A stretch of 64,000 bases of DNA from UBA11872 sp965198285 (GTDB lineage Bacteria > Chloroflexota > UBA11872): contig OZ240251.1 of NCBI GenBank assembly GCA_965198285.1, positions 2,232,001 to 2,296,000 on the forward strand, read 5' to 3'. Positions within the stretch are counted from its first letter, which is position 1. Every line of letters begins with the position of its first letter. Made by a program: the position numbers and the translations under genes. Below, piece by piece: positions 33,150 to 44,797 of this stretch. Under the pieces are notes generated by a model. That model had not been told where the DNA came from. It saw only the letters and a list, made by a program, of their open reading frames with translations, and did not search any database.

Positions 33150-35600
33150 ATGACTGAAGCTGATAACCCCGAAGCCGTGTCGGGCGACCCGGAGGCCGGC
33201 GCGAGCGCTGCCCCCGGGCCGCGTCGCACGGTGGTCTCGGTGAGGCCCGAATCGACGCGTCTGCCGGTGGTGCCGCTGCCCGACTGGGTGGCGTATCCCG
33301 AGCTGACCATGCCGCTGCAGGCCAGCCGTCCCGCGTCCGTGGAGGCGCTGGCGGCGGCGGCCGACCGCGGTGACGCGGTGGTGGTGGTGACCCAGCGCCG
33401 CGCCCGCAAGACCGTGGACCCGCAGCATCTGTGCACGGTGGGTACGGCGGCCAAGGTGATCCGCCGGCTGCGCATGCCCGACGGCGGGGTGCAGGTGCTG
33501 CTGGAGGGCCAGTACCGCGCCTCGGTGGACGACATCACGCCGGTGGGCGAGCACTTTGAGGCTCGGGTGACGCCGCTGCCGGTCGAATACCGCCCCTCGC
33601 TCGAACTCGAAGCGCTGCGCCGCGTGGTGGTGGCGCACGTGGAAGCGGTGGCGGAAGAGACCAACATGTTCGCGCCCGAGACGGTGGCCATGACGCGTCG
33701 CGCGGCCGATCCCGGTTGGCTGGCGGACTACGTGGCTTTTTCGTCCGACATGTCGCCGCATGAGCGGCAGCGGATCCTCGAAACGCTTGACCTGACCAGG
33801 CGGCTGCGCTTCGTCGCGCACTATCTGGCCAAGCAAGTCGAGATTCTGAACATTCGCAACAAGATCCAGGGCGAGATTCAGGACGGGATCGAGAAGGTCC
33901 AGCGCGATTACTACCTGCGCGAGCAACTGCGGGCGATTCAGCGCGAACTGGGCATGTCCAGCCCGCAGACCGACGACGCGCAGGATCTGAGCGATCGCGT
34001 GGACGCCTCGGATCTGCCGGACGACGTGGCGGCCAAGGCCCGCCAGGAAATCTTGCGGCTCGATGCGACGCCACCGACCTCGCCCGAAGTCGGCGTGATC
34101 CGCGGCTACCTGGACTGGCTGCTGACGCTGCCCTGGGCGCACGAGACGCGCGACCGTCGGAGCCTGGCGCGGGCCCGCCGCGTGCTCGACCGCGACCACT
34201 ACGGCCTGCAGAAGCCCAAGGAACGCGTGCTGGAGTTCCTGGCGGTACGCGCCATTTCCTCGAAGTTCCGTACGCCGATCGTCTGCTTCGTGGGCCCGCC
34301 GGGAGTTGGCAAAACGAGCCTGGGTCGCTCCATCGCGCGTGCGCTGGGCCGCGAGTTCGTGCGTATCTCGCTGGGCGGCCTGCGCGACGAGGCTGAGATT
34401 CGCGGCCATCGGCGCACCTACGTGGGCGCCCTGCCGGGCCGGATCATCCAGGCCCTGCGGCGGGCCGGATCGCGCAACCCGGTGATGCTGCTGGACGAGA
34501 TCGACAAGATCGGCCGCGACTTCCGGGGCGACCCGTCCTCCGCGCTGCTGGAGGTGCTGGACCCGGAATACAACCACAGTTTCTCGGACCACTACCTGGA
34601 AGTGGCCTTTGACCTCTCGCGCGTGCTGTTCGTGACGACCGCCAACACGCCCGACGACATCCCGCCGGTGCTGCGCGACCGCATGGAGGTCATCGAACTC
34701 AGCGGCTACACCGAAGACGAGAAGGTGCGCATTGCGCAGGGGTTCCTGCTGCCCAGGCAGATCCGCAACCACGGGTTGCGGCGGGCTGGCGTCACGTTCA
34801 CGGATCGGGCGGTGCGCGAGGTGATCCGGCACCACACCCGCGAGGCCGGCGTGCGCAACCTGGAACGCGAGCTGGCAGCCGTGTGCCGCAAGCTGGCTCG
34901 GCGGATCGCGGCCAACACCCGCACGGCGTCGCGGGTGACGCCCCGCCGGGTGCGGACCGCCCTGGGGCCGGCGAAGTTCCTGCCGGAAGACGAGTCCCGC
35001 ACGCCGGAAGTCGGCGTGGCCACCGGCCTGGCCGTGACGGCAGTCGGCGGTGAAGTATTGGACGTCGAGGCCGCCTGGATTGCCGGCGCCGGGAAGGTGC
35101 GACTGACCGGACAACTCGGCGACGTGATGAGCGAGTCGGCCCGTGCCGCGCTGTCCTACGCGCGTGCGCGGACCGGGGCGCTGGGGGTGGATCCCGGGCT
35201 GTTCGCGCGGCGCGACCTGCACGTGCATGTCCCCGCCGGCGGGGTGCCCAAGGACGGGCCGTCCGCCGGGATCACCATGGGCGCGGCGATTATTTCGGCC
35301 ATGACCGGTCGCCTGGTGCGGCGCGAGATTGCGATGACCGGCGAGGTGACCCTGCGCGGGCGCGTGCTGCCCATTGGCGGGCTGAAGGAGAAGGTGCTGG
35401 CCGCCCATCGCGCCGGCCTGCACACCGTGATCGCCCCCGACGAGAATCGGCCGGACCTGGAAGACATTCCCGCGCGAGTGCGCAAGCAAATGCGCTTCGT
35501 TTGGGTGAACGACATGGATACCGTGCTTGCAACCGTTTTGATGAACGATTCCGCGGCGCTGAATCACGAGGGACTGGCGGCCGCGTCCGGACCAGCCTAG
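33150..35600 (+). CDS. lon: ATP-dependent protease La (LonA)
   Basis: The product is 816 residues from the ATG at 33150; the longer frame from 33111 would start inside the -35 box and is rejected. Order: N-terminal substrate-binding domain with IPLPDWV-type start, coiled region (IRNKIQGEIQDGIEKVQRDYYLREQL), AAA+ with P-loop GPPGVGKTSL and Walker B MLLDEIDK, and the protease domain with Ser in PKDGPSAGITM and Lys in GGLKEKVLAAHRAG. It degrades damaged and regulatory proteins. It is first in the stress operon, with dnaK 10 bp downstream. Confidence 0.95.
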   Translation: MTEADNPEAVSGDPEAGASAAPGPRRTVVSVRPESTRLPVVPLPDWVAYPELTMPLQASRPASVEALAAAADRGDAVVVVTQRRARKTVDPQHLCTVGTAAKVIRRLRMPDGGVQVLLEGQYRASVDDITPVGEHFEARVTPLPVEYRPSLELEALRRVVVAHVEAVAEETNMFAPETVAMTRRAADPGWLADYVAFSSDMSPHERQRILETLDLTRRLRFVAHYLAKQVEILNIRNKIQGEIQDGIEKVQRDYYLREQLRAIQRELGMSSPQTDDAQDLSDRVDASDLPDDVAAKARQEILRLDATPPTSPEVGVIRGYLDWLLTLPWAHETRDRRSLARARRVLDRDHYGLQKPKERVLEFLAVRAISSKFRTPIVCFVGPPGVGKTSLGRSIARALGREFVRISLGGLRDEAEIRGHRRTYVGALPGRIIQALRRAGSRNPVMLLDEIDKIGRDFRGDPSSALLEVLDPEYNHSFSDHYLEVAFDLSRVLFVTTANTPDDIPPVLRDRMEVIELSGYTEDEKVRIAQGFLLPRQIRNHGLRRAGVTFTDRAVREVIRHHTREAGVRNLERELAAVCRKLARRIAANTRTASRVTPRRVRTALGPAKFLPEDESRTPEVGVATGLAVTAVGGEVLDVEAAWIAGAGKVRLTGQLGDVMSESARAALSYARARTGALGVDPGLFARRDLHVHVPAGGVPKDGPSAGITMGAAIISAMTGRLVRREIAMTGEVTLRGRVLPIGGLKEKVLAAHRAGLHTVIAPDENRPDLEDIPARVRKQMRFVWVNDMDTVLATVLMNDSAALNHEGLAAASGPA

Positions 35601-35610
35601 GAGGCAACAG

Positions 35611-37515
<1,905 letters not shown>

Positions 37516-37521
37516 AGCCGG

Positions 37522-38028
37522 ATGAACGACGAGCGACCTGAGCGCGATCTCGATCCGGGCGCCAGCAGCGAGCGCGAGGCGCAGCTGGAGGCTGACGTCG
37601 CGACTCTCAACGAGCAGCTGCTGCGCCTGCGGGCCGAGATGGATAACTTCCGCAAGCGCGTCAACCGCACCACGGAGGACTTGATCCAGGAGGCTAAGTC
37701 GTCCCTGCTGCGGGACATCCTGGGTGTGGCGGATGACCTGGACCGAACGCTGGCCGCGCTCAAGGCTGGCTCGGACCCGCAGCGGCTACGGGAGGGCGTG
37801 GAGCTCACGCGCAGCCGGCTCGAGGCGCTGCTCAAGGCGCGCGGGGTTCGCGTTATCGAGGTCGACGGTCCCTTCGATCCCCGCTGGCACGAGGCGGTGG
37901 CCACGCGGCCGACCGCCGACGTGCCGCCGGGCACGATCACGGCCGAACTGCAAGCGGGCTATCGCTGGGGCGACGACGTGCTGCGCGCCGCGCGGGTGCA
38001 AGTGGCCGTGGCGGCCGACGGGCTGTAG
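37522..38028 (+). CDS. grpE: Nucleotide exchange factor GrpE (operon copy)
   Basis: The product is 168 residues. A coiled coil (SEREAQLEADVATLNEQLLRL) leads to RAEMDNFRKRVNR and the beta domain with AVATRPTADVPPGTITAELQAGY. It is short but complete. It lies six bases after dnaK and ends directly at the next GTG. It releases ADP from DnaK. A second, more divergent GrpE is encoded at 61006. Confidence 0.92.
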   Translation: MNDERPERDLDPGASSEREAQLEADVATLNEQLLRLRAEMDNFRKRVNRTTEDLIQEAKSSLLRDILGVADDLDRTLAALKAGSDPQRLREGVELTRSRLEALLKARGVRVIEVDGPFDPRWHEAVATRPTADVPPGTITAELQAGYRWGDDVLRAARVQVAVAADGL

Positions 38029-38958
38029 GTGGCGCCCGTGGAATACAAGGATTACTACAAGACCCTGGGTGTTCCACGAAATGCGTCGCCCAACGACATC
38101 AAGGCGGCCTACCGACGCCTGGCGCGCCGCTACCACCCCGACGTAAACCCGGACGACAGCACGGCCGAGGCGCGCTTCAAGGAGATCAACGAAGCCCATG
38201 AGGTGCTGAGCGACTCTGAGAAGCGCCAGCGCTACGACCGGTTCGGCTCCAACTGGCGGCGCACCGGCTCGGTCGACGAGGCCTTCCGCCGGAGCGGCGT
38301 GCGCATGGACGGGTTCGGCGATTTCTTTGGCGGCGCGTCGGGGTTCAGCGATTTCTTCGACGCGCTCTTCGGCGGGCGCGCGGGAGCCCAACGGCCGGCG
38401 CAGGCCAATGTGGAAGAGACCTTGCAGGTGACCTTGGGTGAGGTGCTCGAGGGCGGCCGGCGGGCGCTGAGCGTGCGCGTGCCGGCGCCGGACGGATCCG
38501 TTCGCCAGCGGCGGATCGACGTGGCGATCCCGCCAGGCGTTCGCGATGGGCAGCGCCTGCGCGTGGCCGGCGAAGGCGCCGTGCGGCCGGACGGCTCACG
38601 CGGCGATCTGTACCTGCGAGTGCGAGTGGCCGACGAACCTGGGTTCGAGCGCCAGGGCGACGACCTGGCGACGGAAGTCTCGATCGGACTGACCGAAGCC
38701 GTGCTGGGAACCGAGGTGCAGGTCCCGACGCCGTCCGGAACACCCCTGACGGTGCGCGTGCCGCCCGAGACCCAGCACGGCGGGCGGCTGCGTCTGCGCG
38801 GTCAGGGGCTGCCGCGTGCCGGCCGCAACGGGCACGGCGACATCTTCGTGCGGGTGCTCGTGCGCCTGCCGCGCAACCTGAGCGCCCGCGAGCGCGACTT
38901 GTTTCGGGAACTGGCGACCATCCGCGGCGAGGTTCCCACGCCGACGGTGGTGAGCTGA
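38029..38958 (+). CDS. cbpA: DnaJ-like co-chaperone of CbpA type (no zinc fingers)
   Basis: The product is 309 residues starting at a GTG directly after the grpE stop. The J domain (YKDYYKTLGVPRNASPNDIK ... HPDVN) occupies residues 4-70, followed by a G/F-rich segment and two beta-sandwich substrate domains (VEETLQVTLGEVLEGGRR ... GDLYLRVRV ... LPRAGRNGHGDIFVRV). The CxxCxGxG zinc region of DnaJ is absent, which makes it CbpA-like. It stimulates DnaK ATPase. A zinc-containing DnaJ is encoded at 61683. Confidence 0.9.
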   Translation: MAPVEYKDYYKTLGVPRNASPNDIKAAYRRLARRYHPDVNPDDSTAEARFKEINEAHEVLSDSEKRQRYDRFGSNWRRTGSVDEAFRRSGVRMDGFGDFFGGASGFSDFFDALFGGRAGAQRPAQANVEETLQVTLGEVLEGGRRALSVRVPAPDGSVRQRRIDVAIPPGVRDGQRLRVAGEGAVRPDGSRGDLYLRVRVADEPGFERQGDDLATEVSIGLTEAVLGTEVQVPTPSGTPLTVRVPPETQHGGRLRLRGQGLPRAGRNGHGDIFVRVLVRLPRNLSARERDLFRELATIRGEVPTPTVVS

Positions 38959-38959
38959 G

Positions 38960-39388
38960 GTGGTGTTCGACAGCGACGGCGGCGACCGCTCCGGCGCCGA
39001 CGACCTGCGCTCGCGCCCGGCGTTCTTCATTGGGGTCGTGGCCGAGATCACCGAGATCCATCCGCAGACGCTGCGCCACTACGAGCGCATTGGCCTGGTG
39101 TCACCCAGCCGCTCGCCCGGCAACGTGCGCATGTTTTCGCAGGTGGACATCGAACGCGTCCGCTTGATCCAGCGGCTCACAACCGAGTTGGGCGTGAACC
39201 TGGCGGGTGTCGAGGTTGTGCTGAATATGCGCGACCGCTATCAGCAGCAAGCCGCCGAGCACGAGCGCAGCCTGCTGGAATTGCGTCAGCGCTACGAAGC
39301 GGAAATCCAACGCCTACGCAACGCGCTGCGGCGCCTGACGCAGGATCCCGGTACTCCGCCGTACCCCAGAAGGCGGCCGCCGCCATGA
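38960..39388 (+). CDS. hspR: Heat-shock repressor HspR (MerR family)
   Basis: The product is 142 residues from a GTG. The MerR-type helix-turn-helix is AEITEIHPQTLRHYERIGLVSPSRSPGNVRMFSQVDIERVRLIQRL, followed by a coiled-coil dimerisation tail rich in Arg/Glu. HspR binds HAIR sites, usually with DnaK as co-repressor, and represses dnaK operons. The HAIR-like site over the lon promoter and hspR's position inside that operon imply negative feedback. clpC begins within its stop (ATGA). Confidence 0.9.
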   Translation: MVFDSDGGDRSGADDLRSRPAFFIGVVAEITEIHPQTLRHYERIGLVSPSRSPGNVRMFSQVDIERVRLIQRLTTELGVNLAGVEVVLNMRDRYQQQAAEHERSLLELRQRYEAEIQRLRNALRRLTQDPGTPPYPRRRPPP

Positions 39389-41901
39389 TGAACTTCGAGA
39401 AATTCACCGAGAAGGCGCAGGAGACGATTCAGCGGGCGCAGTCGATCATGCTTGAGAGCAGTCACAACCAGCTGGACGCCGACCACATCCTGATGGCGCT
39501 GCTGGATCAGAACGACTCGCTGGCGGTACGTATTCTGCAGCGCCTGCGGGTCTCGCCGGACCTGGCGCGCGGCGAAGCCAAGCGTACCCTGGGCGCCAGG
39601 CCACGCGTGACCTCCGACCAGGTCAATGGCCCGGTGGCGCAGGGCCAAATGTTCGTGACGCCGCAGACGGTCGCGATCATCCAGTCCGCCGGAGAAGAAG
39701 CGGACCGACTGGACGACGAGTACGTGGGAAATGAGCACCTGCTGCTGGCGCTCACCAAGTCGCAGGACACTCAGGCGGGCCGCACCCTGCGCTCGATCGG
39801 GATTGACCCGGAAGGCGTGTATCGCGCGCTGCGCGAAATCCGCGGCGCCCAGCGCTCATCCACGCCGAGCGCCGAGAGCCGCTACGAGGTGCTGCGCAAG
39901 TACAGCGTCAGCCTGACCGACCTGGCCCGCGCCGGCCGGCTCGATCCCCTGATCGGGCGGACAGCCGAGGTCCGGCGGGTTATCCAGGTGTTGGCCCGTC
40001 GAACCAAGAACAACCCGGCGCTGATCGGCGAGCCAGGTGTGGGCAAGACCGCCATCGTTGAAGGCCTGGCGCAACGAATCGCCAGCGGTGACGTGCCCGA
40101 ACTTTTGCGCGGGCGCGACGTGCTGGCGGTCGACATGGGGGCGATGCTGGCCGGCGCCAAATTCCGCGGTGAATTCGAGGAGCGGCTCAAGGCCGTGATC
40201 AATGAAGTTCGCGCCGCCGAGGGGCAGATCATTCTGTTCTTCGACGAGTTGCATCAAGCCGTGGGCGCGGGCGGCGCGGAAGGCGCGATCGACGCCGCCA
40301 CGATGCTCAAGCCGGCGCTGGCGCGCGGCGAACTTCAGGCGATTGGCGCGACCACGCTGGACGAGTACCGCCAGCACGTCGAGCGGGACAAGGCGCTGGC
40401 GCGCCGCTTCCAGCCGGTGCAGATCGAGGCACCGAGTGTTGAGGAGACCGTGCAGGTGCTGACGGGCGTCCGCGACCGCTACGAGGCGCATCACGGGCTT
40501 CAGATCAGTGACGCCGCGCTGCAAGCCGCCGTTGAGCTGTCCGAGCGCTACCTCACCGAGCGATTTCTCCCCGACAAGGCCATCGACCTCATCGACGAGG
40601 CGGCGGCCAAGGTGCGGGTAGATATTTTCGATGCGCCGGCGGAGCTCCGCCAGGCCATGAAGGCCATCGAAAACCTGAAAGCCGAGGAAGAGACGGCGTG
40701 GCGGCACCGTGATTACGAGCGCGCGGCCAACCTCAAGTCCGAAGTTCTGCAGAACGAGGCTCAGCTCGAGTCGGCCCGCAAGAAGTGGCTGGCCGAGCAG
40801 GACCTGACCGAGACGGTGGACGCGGACGACGTGGCCGAGGTCGTCTCGAGCATCACCGGCGTGCCGGCGGCCCGCATGTTCGAGGAAGAGGCCGAACGTC
40901 TGCTGGGCATGGAGACGGCGCTTCACCGCCGTCTCGTGAACCAGGACGAGGCGGTGTCGGCCGTGGCTGACGCCATCCGGCGCTCGCGCAGTGGGATCGG
41001 CGATCCGTCGCGGCCGATCGGGTCCTTCATCTTTCTGGGGCCGACGGGCGTCGGCAAGACCGAGCTGGCGCGCGCCCTGGCCGAGTTCATGTTCGACGAC
41101 GAAGCGGCGCTCCTGCGCGTGGACATGTCGGAGTATGGCGAGCGGCATACCGTCAGCCGCCTGATCGGCGCGCCGCCGGGCTACGTGGGCTACGACGACG
41201 CCGCGCAACTCACCGAACGGGTGCGCCGACGTCCGTACCAGGTGGTGCTATTCGATGAGATCGAGAAGGCCCACGCCGAAGTGTTCAACGTGCTGTTGCA
41301 GGTGCTGGACGACGGCTGGCTGACGGACGGCCATGGCCGCCGGGTCAACTTTTCGAACACGATCATCATCATGACGTCCAACGTCGGGGCGCAGCACATT
41401 CGGCGGGAGAACCAACTGGGTTTCGGCGTGCCGTCGGGTGATGACGCGGCCGCCGAGGCGCGCGACTACCGTGAGATGCGCGCGCGCCTGATGACCGATC
41501 TGCGCCGTCGCTTCCGGCCTGAATTCCTCAACCGGATCGACGAGATCATCATCTTCCATTCGCTGACGCAGCCGCAACTGCGGGAAATCGTGGACCTGAT
41601 GGCCTTGCAATTGGCCGCGCGCCTGGCGGGGCAGCGCGTTGGCGTGGAGCTGACGACGGCCGCCAAGGACCGGGTGCTGGCGCTGGGCTGGGACGCCAAC
41701 TACGGTGCCCGCCCGCTGCGCCGCACCATGCAGCGCGAAATCGAGAACGTGATTGCGCGCATGCTGCTGCGGAACGAATGCGGGGCCGGAAGTACCGTGA
41801 GGGTGGACGTGGCGGAGGGCGAGTTCAGGTTTGCAACGGTGACCGGCGAGGGCGACGACGCGGCGGCCCAGCCGGTGGCGGAGGCCGCAGCCGCGGGATA
41901 G
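39385..41901 (+). CDS. clpC: AAA+ unfoldase, ClpC type
   Basis: The product is 838 residues. It has an N-terminal Clp-N repeat domain (residues 3-145), two AAA+ modules (P-loops GEPGVGKTAIV and GPTGVGKTELA; Walker B ILFFDELH and VLFDEIEK) and a short middle domain with a UVR-like motif (HRDYERAANLKSEVLQNEA), as in ClpC rather than the long coiled coil of ClpB. The LGFGV loop in the second module (about residue 677) resembles the ClpP-binding loop. It should feed substrates to ClpP; no clpP is in the window. It could be labelled ClpB in automated annotation because of its neighbours. Confidence 0.88.
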   Translation: MMNFEKFTEKAQETIQRAQSIMLESSHNQLDADHILMALLDQNDSLAVRILQRLRVSPDLARGEAKRTLGARPRVTSDQVNGPVAQGQMFVTPQTVAIIQSAGEEADRLDDEYVGNEHLLLALTKSQDTQAGRTLRSIGIDPEGVYRALREIRGAQRSSTPSAESRYEVLRKYSVSLTDLARAGRLDPLIGRTAEVRRVIQVLARRTKNNPALIGEPGVGKTAIVEGLAQRIASGDVPELLRGRDVLAVDMGAMLAGAKFRGEFEERLKAVINEVRAAEGQIILFFDELHQAVGAGGAEGAIDAATMLKPALARGELQAIGATTLDEYRQHVERDKALARRFQPVQIEAPSVEETVQVLTGVRDRYEAHHGLQISDAALQAAVELSERYLTERFLPDKAIDLIDEAAAKVRVDIFDAPAELRQAMKAIENLKAEEETAWRHRDYERAANLKSEVLQNEAQLESARKKWLAEQDLTETVDADDVAEVVSSITGVPAARMFEEEAERLLGMETALHRRLVNQDEAVSAVADAIRRSRSGIGDPSRPIGSFIFLGPTGVGKTELARALAEFMFDDEAALLRVDMSEYGERHTVSRLIGAPPGYVGYDDAAQLTERVRRRPYQVVLFDEIEKAHAEVFNVLLQVLDDGWLTDGHGRRVNFSNTIIIMTSNVGAQHIRRENQLGFGVPSGDDAAAEARDYREMRARLMTDLRRRFRPEFLNRIDEIIIFHSLTQPQLREIVDLMALQLAARLAGQRVGVELTTAAKDRVLALGWDANYGARPLRRTMQREIENVIARMLLRNECGAGSTVRVDVAEGEFRFATVTGEGDDAAAQPVAEAAAAG

Positions 41902-42040
41902 GCCGCAGGCGGCGCCAGGGCCGGGCGGCACGCCAGGCGTCAGCCCGGACGGCAGTTCACGGCGATCGCACGGCAGGCCGCCTTGCCAGCGTTCCCGATG
42001 CGGGGCACGATTCGCCGATTCGACGCCCCGGGGACCTCTG

Positions 42041-42835
42041 ATGGCCTATACGGCGCTGGAACGTCTGAACCGCGACGAAGTTGGCGCCCGCGCGCCTGAG
42101 GCCGTGGCGATCATGCCCACGGCCGCAATCGAGCAACACGGCCCGCACAACCCGATCGGCCTGGACACCATGTGCTGCATGGCCGTCGCCCGCGGGGCGG
42201 CCGAGGCGGCCGGCGACCTGGACGTGATCGTCAGCCCGCCGCTGCACTTCGGCAGTTCCGATCACCACCGCCCGTTCCCGGGCGTACTCACGCTGCGCAG
42301 CGGCACGTTCAGCCGGGTGCTCTACGAGGTCGTGGAAAGCCTGACGCTGTCCGGCTTCCGGCGCGTGCTGATCCTGAACGGGCACGGCGGCAACATCCTG
42401 CTGATCCAGCAGGTGGCGCGCGACTTCGTGCTTGCGCACCCGGATGTCCGAGTGGCCGCAGGTGCGTACTGGGATATCGCGCGGCCGCGGCTGGAGGCGG
42501 TCCAGGCCAGCCGTCAGGTGCACGTGCCCGGCCACGGCGGCGACTTCGAGACGTCCCTGATGCTGCACCTGGACCCGGAACTGGTTCTCGACGATCTGTT
42601 GCCCATCGAGCACGCCGACCGAGACGACCCGCGCAGCTCGGGATGGCCCAAGCTGGGCATGTCCACCATGGGCCGATCCGCCAACGTGGCGGACGTGGTG
42701 TACATGTCGTTCCCGGGCGCCCGGATCACCGGGTTGAGCGACGACGCGCGCGCCGCGACCGCGGAGCTAGGGCGGCAGTACTACCAGATCGCGGTGGAGG
42801 AAGTTGCCGAACTCATCCGAACCATATCCGCGTGA
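42041..42835 (+). CDS. Creatininase-family amidohydrolase
   Basis: The product is 264 residues. The metal ligands of the family are in PTAAIEQHGPHNPIGLDT, ILNGHGGN and PGHGGDFETS. Members include creatininase, the mycofactocin peptidase MftE and formamide hydrolases, so the substrate is open. The gene stands alone, about 140 bp after clpC, and no pathway partner is adjacent. Confidence 0.85.
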   Translation: MAYTALERLNRDEVGARAPEAVAIMPTAAIEQHGPHNPIGLDTMCCMAVARGAAEAAGDLDVIVSPPLHFGSSDHHRPFPGVLTLRSGTFSRVLYEVVESLTLSGFRRVLILNGHGGNILLIQQVARDFVLAHPDVRVAAGAYWDIARPRLEAVQASRQVHVPGHGGDFETSLMLHLDPELVLDDLLPIEHADRDDPRSSGWPKLGMSTMGRSANVADVVYMSFPGARITGLSDDARAATAELGRQYYQIAVEEVAELIRTISA

Positions 42836-42885
42836 GGCCCGCTCGCATTCTGGTGCGAACCGGACGAGCCTGACGTCCGGGCGCG

Positions 42886-43395
42886 ATGGCGCGAGTGTCG
42901 CATCGGAACATCATCGGCGTGGGGGGCGTGGTGCGCATGGACGACGGCATCCTGCTGGTTCGCCTGACGTATAGCGACATCAAGGGCCGCTACATGTTCC
43001 CGGGTGGGAAAGTCGATCCCGGAGAGTCGCTGGAAGCGGCGCTCAGCCGGGAGGTTTGGGAAGAAGCCGGGGTGATCGCCGAAGCGCAGGATCTCGTTGC
43101 CGTCCGACATCGGGTCGATCCAGGCGAGCTGAATACCTACCTAGTGTTCAGCATGCGTTACGTGAGCGGCGAGCCGCGCGCGAATGGACGGGAGACGGAC
43201 GCCGTGGCGATCGTTGACGCGGAGCACCTGCGGGCGCAGCCCGAGCAGTTCGCGTCGCTTGTGCCGGAGGTCGCGCTACCGGTGCTGGCGGGAACGGCGC
43301 GCGGTCTGTCGCGGCAGGGATATCTACCGTCGCATGGTCGATACACCGCGGATACGTTTCAGCTGTATGCCGCGCCTGGCGCGGACGGCGCCTAG
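42886..43395 (+). CDS. Nudix hydrolase
   Basis: The product is 169 residues. The Nudix box GGKVDPGESLEAALSREVWEEAGV fits GX5EX7REUXEEXGU exactly. It hydrolyses a nucleoside diphosphate linked to another moiety; the substrate is unknown. It ends in a CTAG shared with the stop of the convergent acetyltransferase. Confidence 0.9.
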   Translation: MARVSHRNIIGVGGVVRMDDGILLVRLTYSDIKGRYMFPGGKVDPGESLEAALSREVWEEAGVIAEAQDLVAVRHRVDPGELNTYLVFSMRYVSGEPRANGRETDAVAIVDAEHLRAQPEQFASLVPEVALPVLAGTARGLSRQGYLPSHGRYTADTFQLYAAPGADGA

Positions 43396-44594
43396 AAGCT
43401 GTCGGCCAGCCAGTACATGAATGGCGAGTTGGGAAACAGCCGACGCAGGTACACGTCTATGTGCGGGGGCGCGCCCACGGCGTCGAGGGCCTGATGGCCG
43501 CCCGGCGTTCCGAGGTATAGGTCCAGAAACTGCCCGCTGGTCAACGCAACCACAGGCTCGTTGCCGACCGGCTCGGCTATGACCACGTTGGCCATGGGCG
43601 TCTCTACTCGCGCGGTTTCGCCGTCGACGCTGAGAACGAACGTGGGACCGGGCAGCGGCGCGGCGCGGCGGCGGCGGCGGATGAGTTCGGGAACCACGCT
43701 TTCCAAGGCGCCGCGCAGCGAATTCAGCCTGACCATGAAGTGCTGGGTGGGCTCGAGGCTGGCGCTGGCCCGCTTACGCAACAGGTCAAACAGCTCGGAT
43801 GCGGGGTGTAGCTCGCCGGTCAGGCGGCTGACGCCGCGCCCGGCCGCGCGGGCCCGCCAGACGTTCAGAAGCGGAATCGCCAAATCCTCGTATTGGACCC
43901 CGCCGTCCAGAATCTCCAATTCGTCGTCGGACAACGCGGTGATGGCGTAGGCCACAACCGTGCGAACCTGCACGAGCACATCGAAGTTGACTTCGGTTCC
44001 CGGCGCGAGGCGTGGCAACCAGTCCATCAGCGCCAGCCAGTAGGCCTCGCTACGTTCGAGCGGACCGACCCGGTCGGCGGCGATGTCCGCGTAGACGCCG
44101 GTGACGGCGGGTAGGTCGTCAGACTGAAAGGGACGAACAACGTAGCCGCCGGCCCACTCGATGTCCCCGGCGGGGAACTGCGCTTCGAGCTGTGCGGTTG
44201 GAATGGTGTGCCAGCCGCGGCTGGCGTAGACCGCGGGCGCGCCGGTCGAGAGCAGCGACAGCGGTTGGTCGTTGGCCTGCATCCGCTCAACGGCCGCGTC
44301 AAGCAGCCGGCCGGCATGGCCCTGGCTGCGATGGGCCGGATCCACGCCCACGTCGGCAATGCCGCCGAACCGCACGCGCCCTTCGCCGTAGCGCATCGTC
44401 CTATCGGCGATCCAGAGCTGCGCAACAATGGCGCCGCCGTCCTCGACGACAAGGCTCTGCGTCACGTCCCACGCCGGGTCGGCGCTCTGGTGCCGTTCGA
44501 AGTAGTCGCGAGGCGTGCCGTCGAAGGCACGATCAGCGACATCAAGGGCTTCGTCGCGCCGGTCGGCGCTCAAGTTGCAGACCGTAGGGTTCAT
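43392..44594 (-). CDS. GNAT acetyltransferase, Eis-like
   Basis: The product is 400 residues from the ATG at 44594 (a longer frame to 44855 is not supported). The N-terminal GNAT acetyl-CoA site is IADVGVDPAHRSQGHAGRLLDAAVERM; a second GNAT-like region and a C-terminal sterol-carrier-like domain (VLSVDGETARVETP ... VALTSGQFLDLYLG) follow, as in Eis/enhanced intracellular survival proteins. The terminal carboxylate Phe (SF) also matches Eis proteins, which use it catalytically. The substrate is unknown; Eis relatives acetylate lysines and aminoglycosides. Confidence 0.8.
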   Translation of the reverse strand: MNPTVCNLSADRRDEALDVADRAFDGTPRDYFERHQSADPAWDVTQSLVVEDGGAIVAQLWIADRTMRYGEGRVRFGGIADVGVDPAHRSQGHAGRLLDAAVERMQANDQPLSLLSTGAPAVYASRGWHTIPTAQLEAQFPAGDIEWAGGYVVRPFQSDDLPAVTGVYADIAADRVGPLERSEAYWLALMDWLPRLAPGTEVNFDVLVQVRTVVAYAITALSDDELEILDGGVQYEDLAIPLLNVWRARAAGRGVSRLTGELHPASELFDLLRKRASASLEPTQHFMVRLNSLRGALESVVPELIRRRRRAAPLPGPTFVLSVDGETARVETPMANVVIAEPVGNEPVVALTSGQFLDLYLGTPGGHQALDAVGAPPHIDVYLRRLFPNSPFMYWLADSF

Positions 44595-44797
44595 AGGCAA
44601 CGGGTTGGTGCTGTCCAGGCACGTAAAAGCGGCCCGACGCACTGGCGTCCGGGCCGATAGGGAATATAGCAAATGCGGCCTGTCCGTCGCGGATAGACTC
44701 AGGCTACGACTCGCGCTGAAGCAACGACGTCCGGCATGCCTTGGCCCCGACCATGCAGCCTGGGCGTCGGCAGGCGCCGGACGGGGAGCGGGATCGC

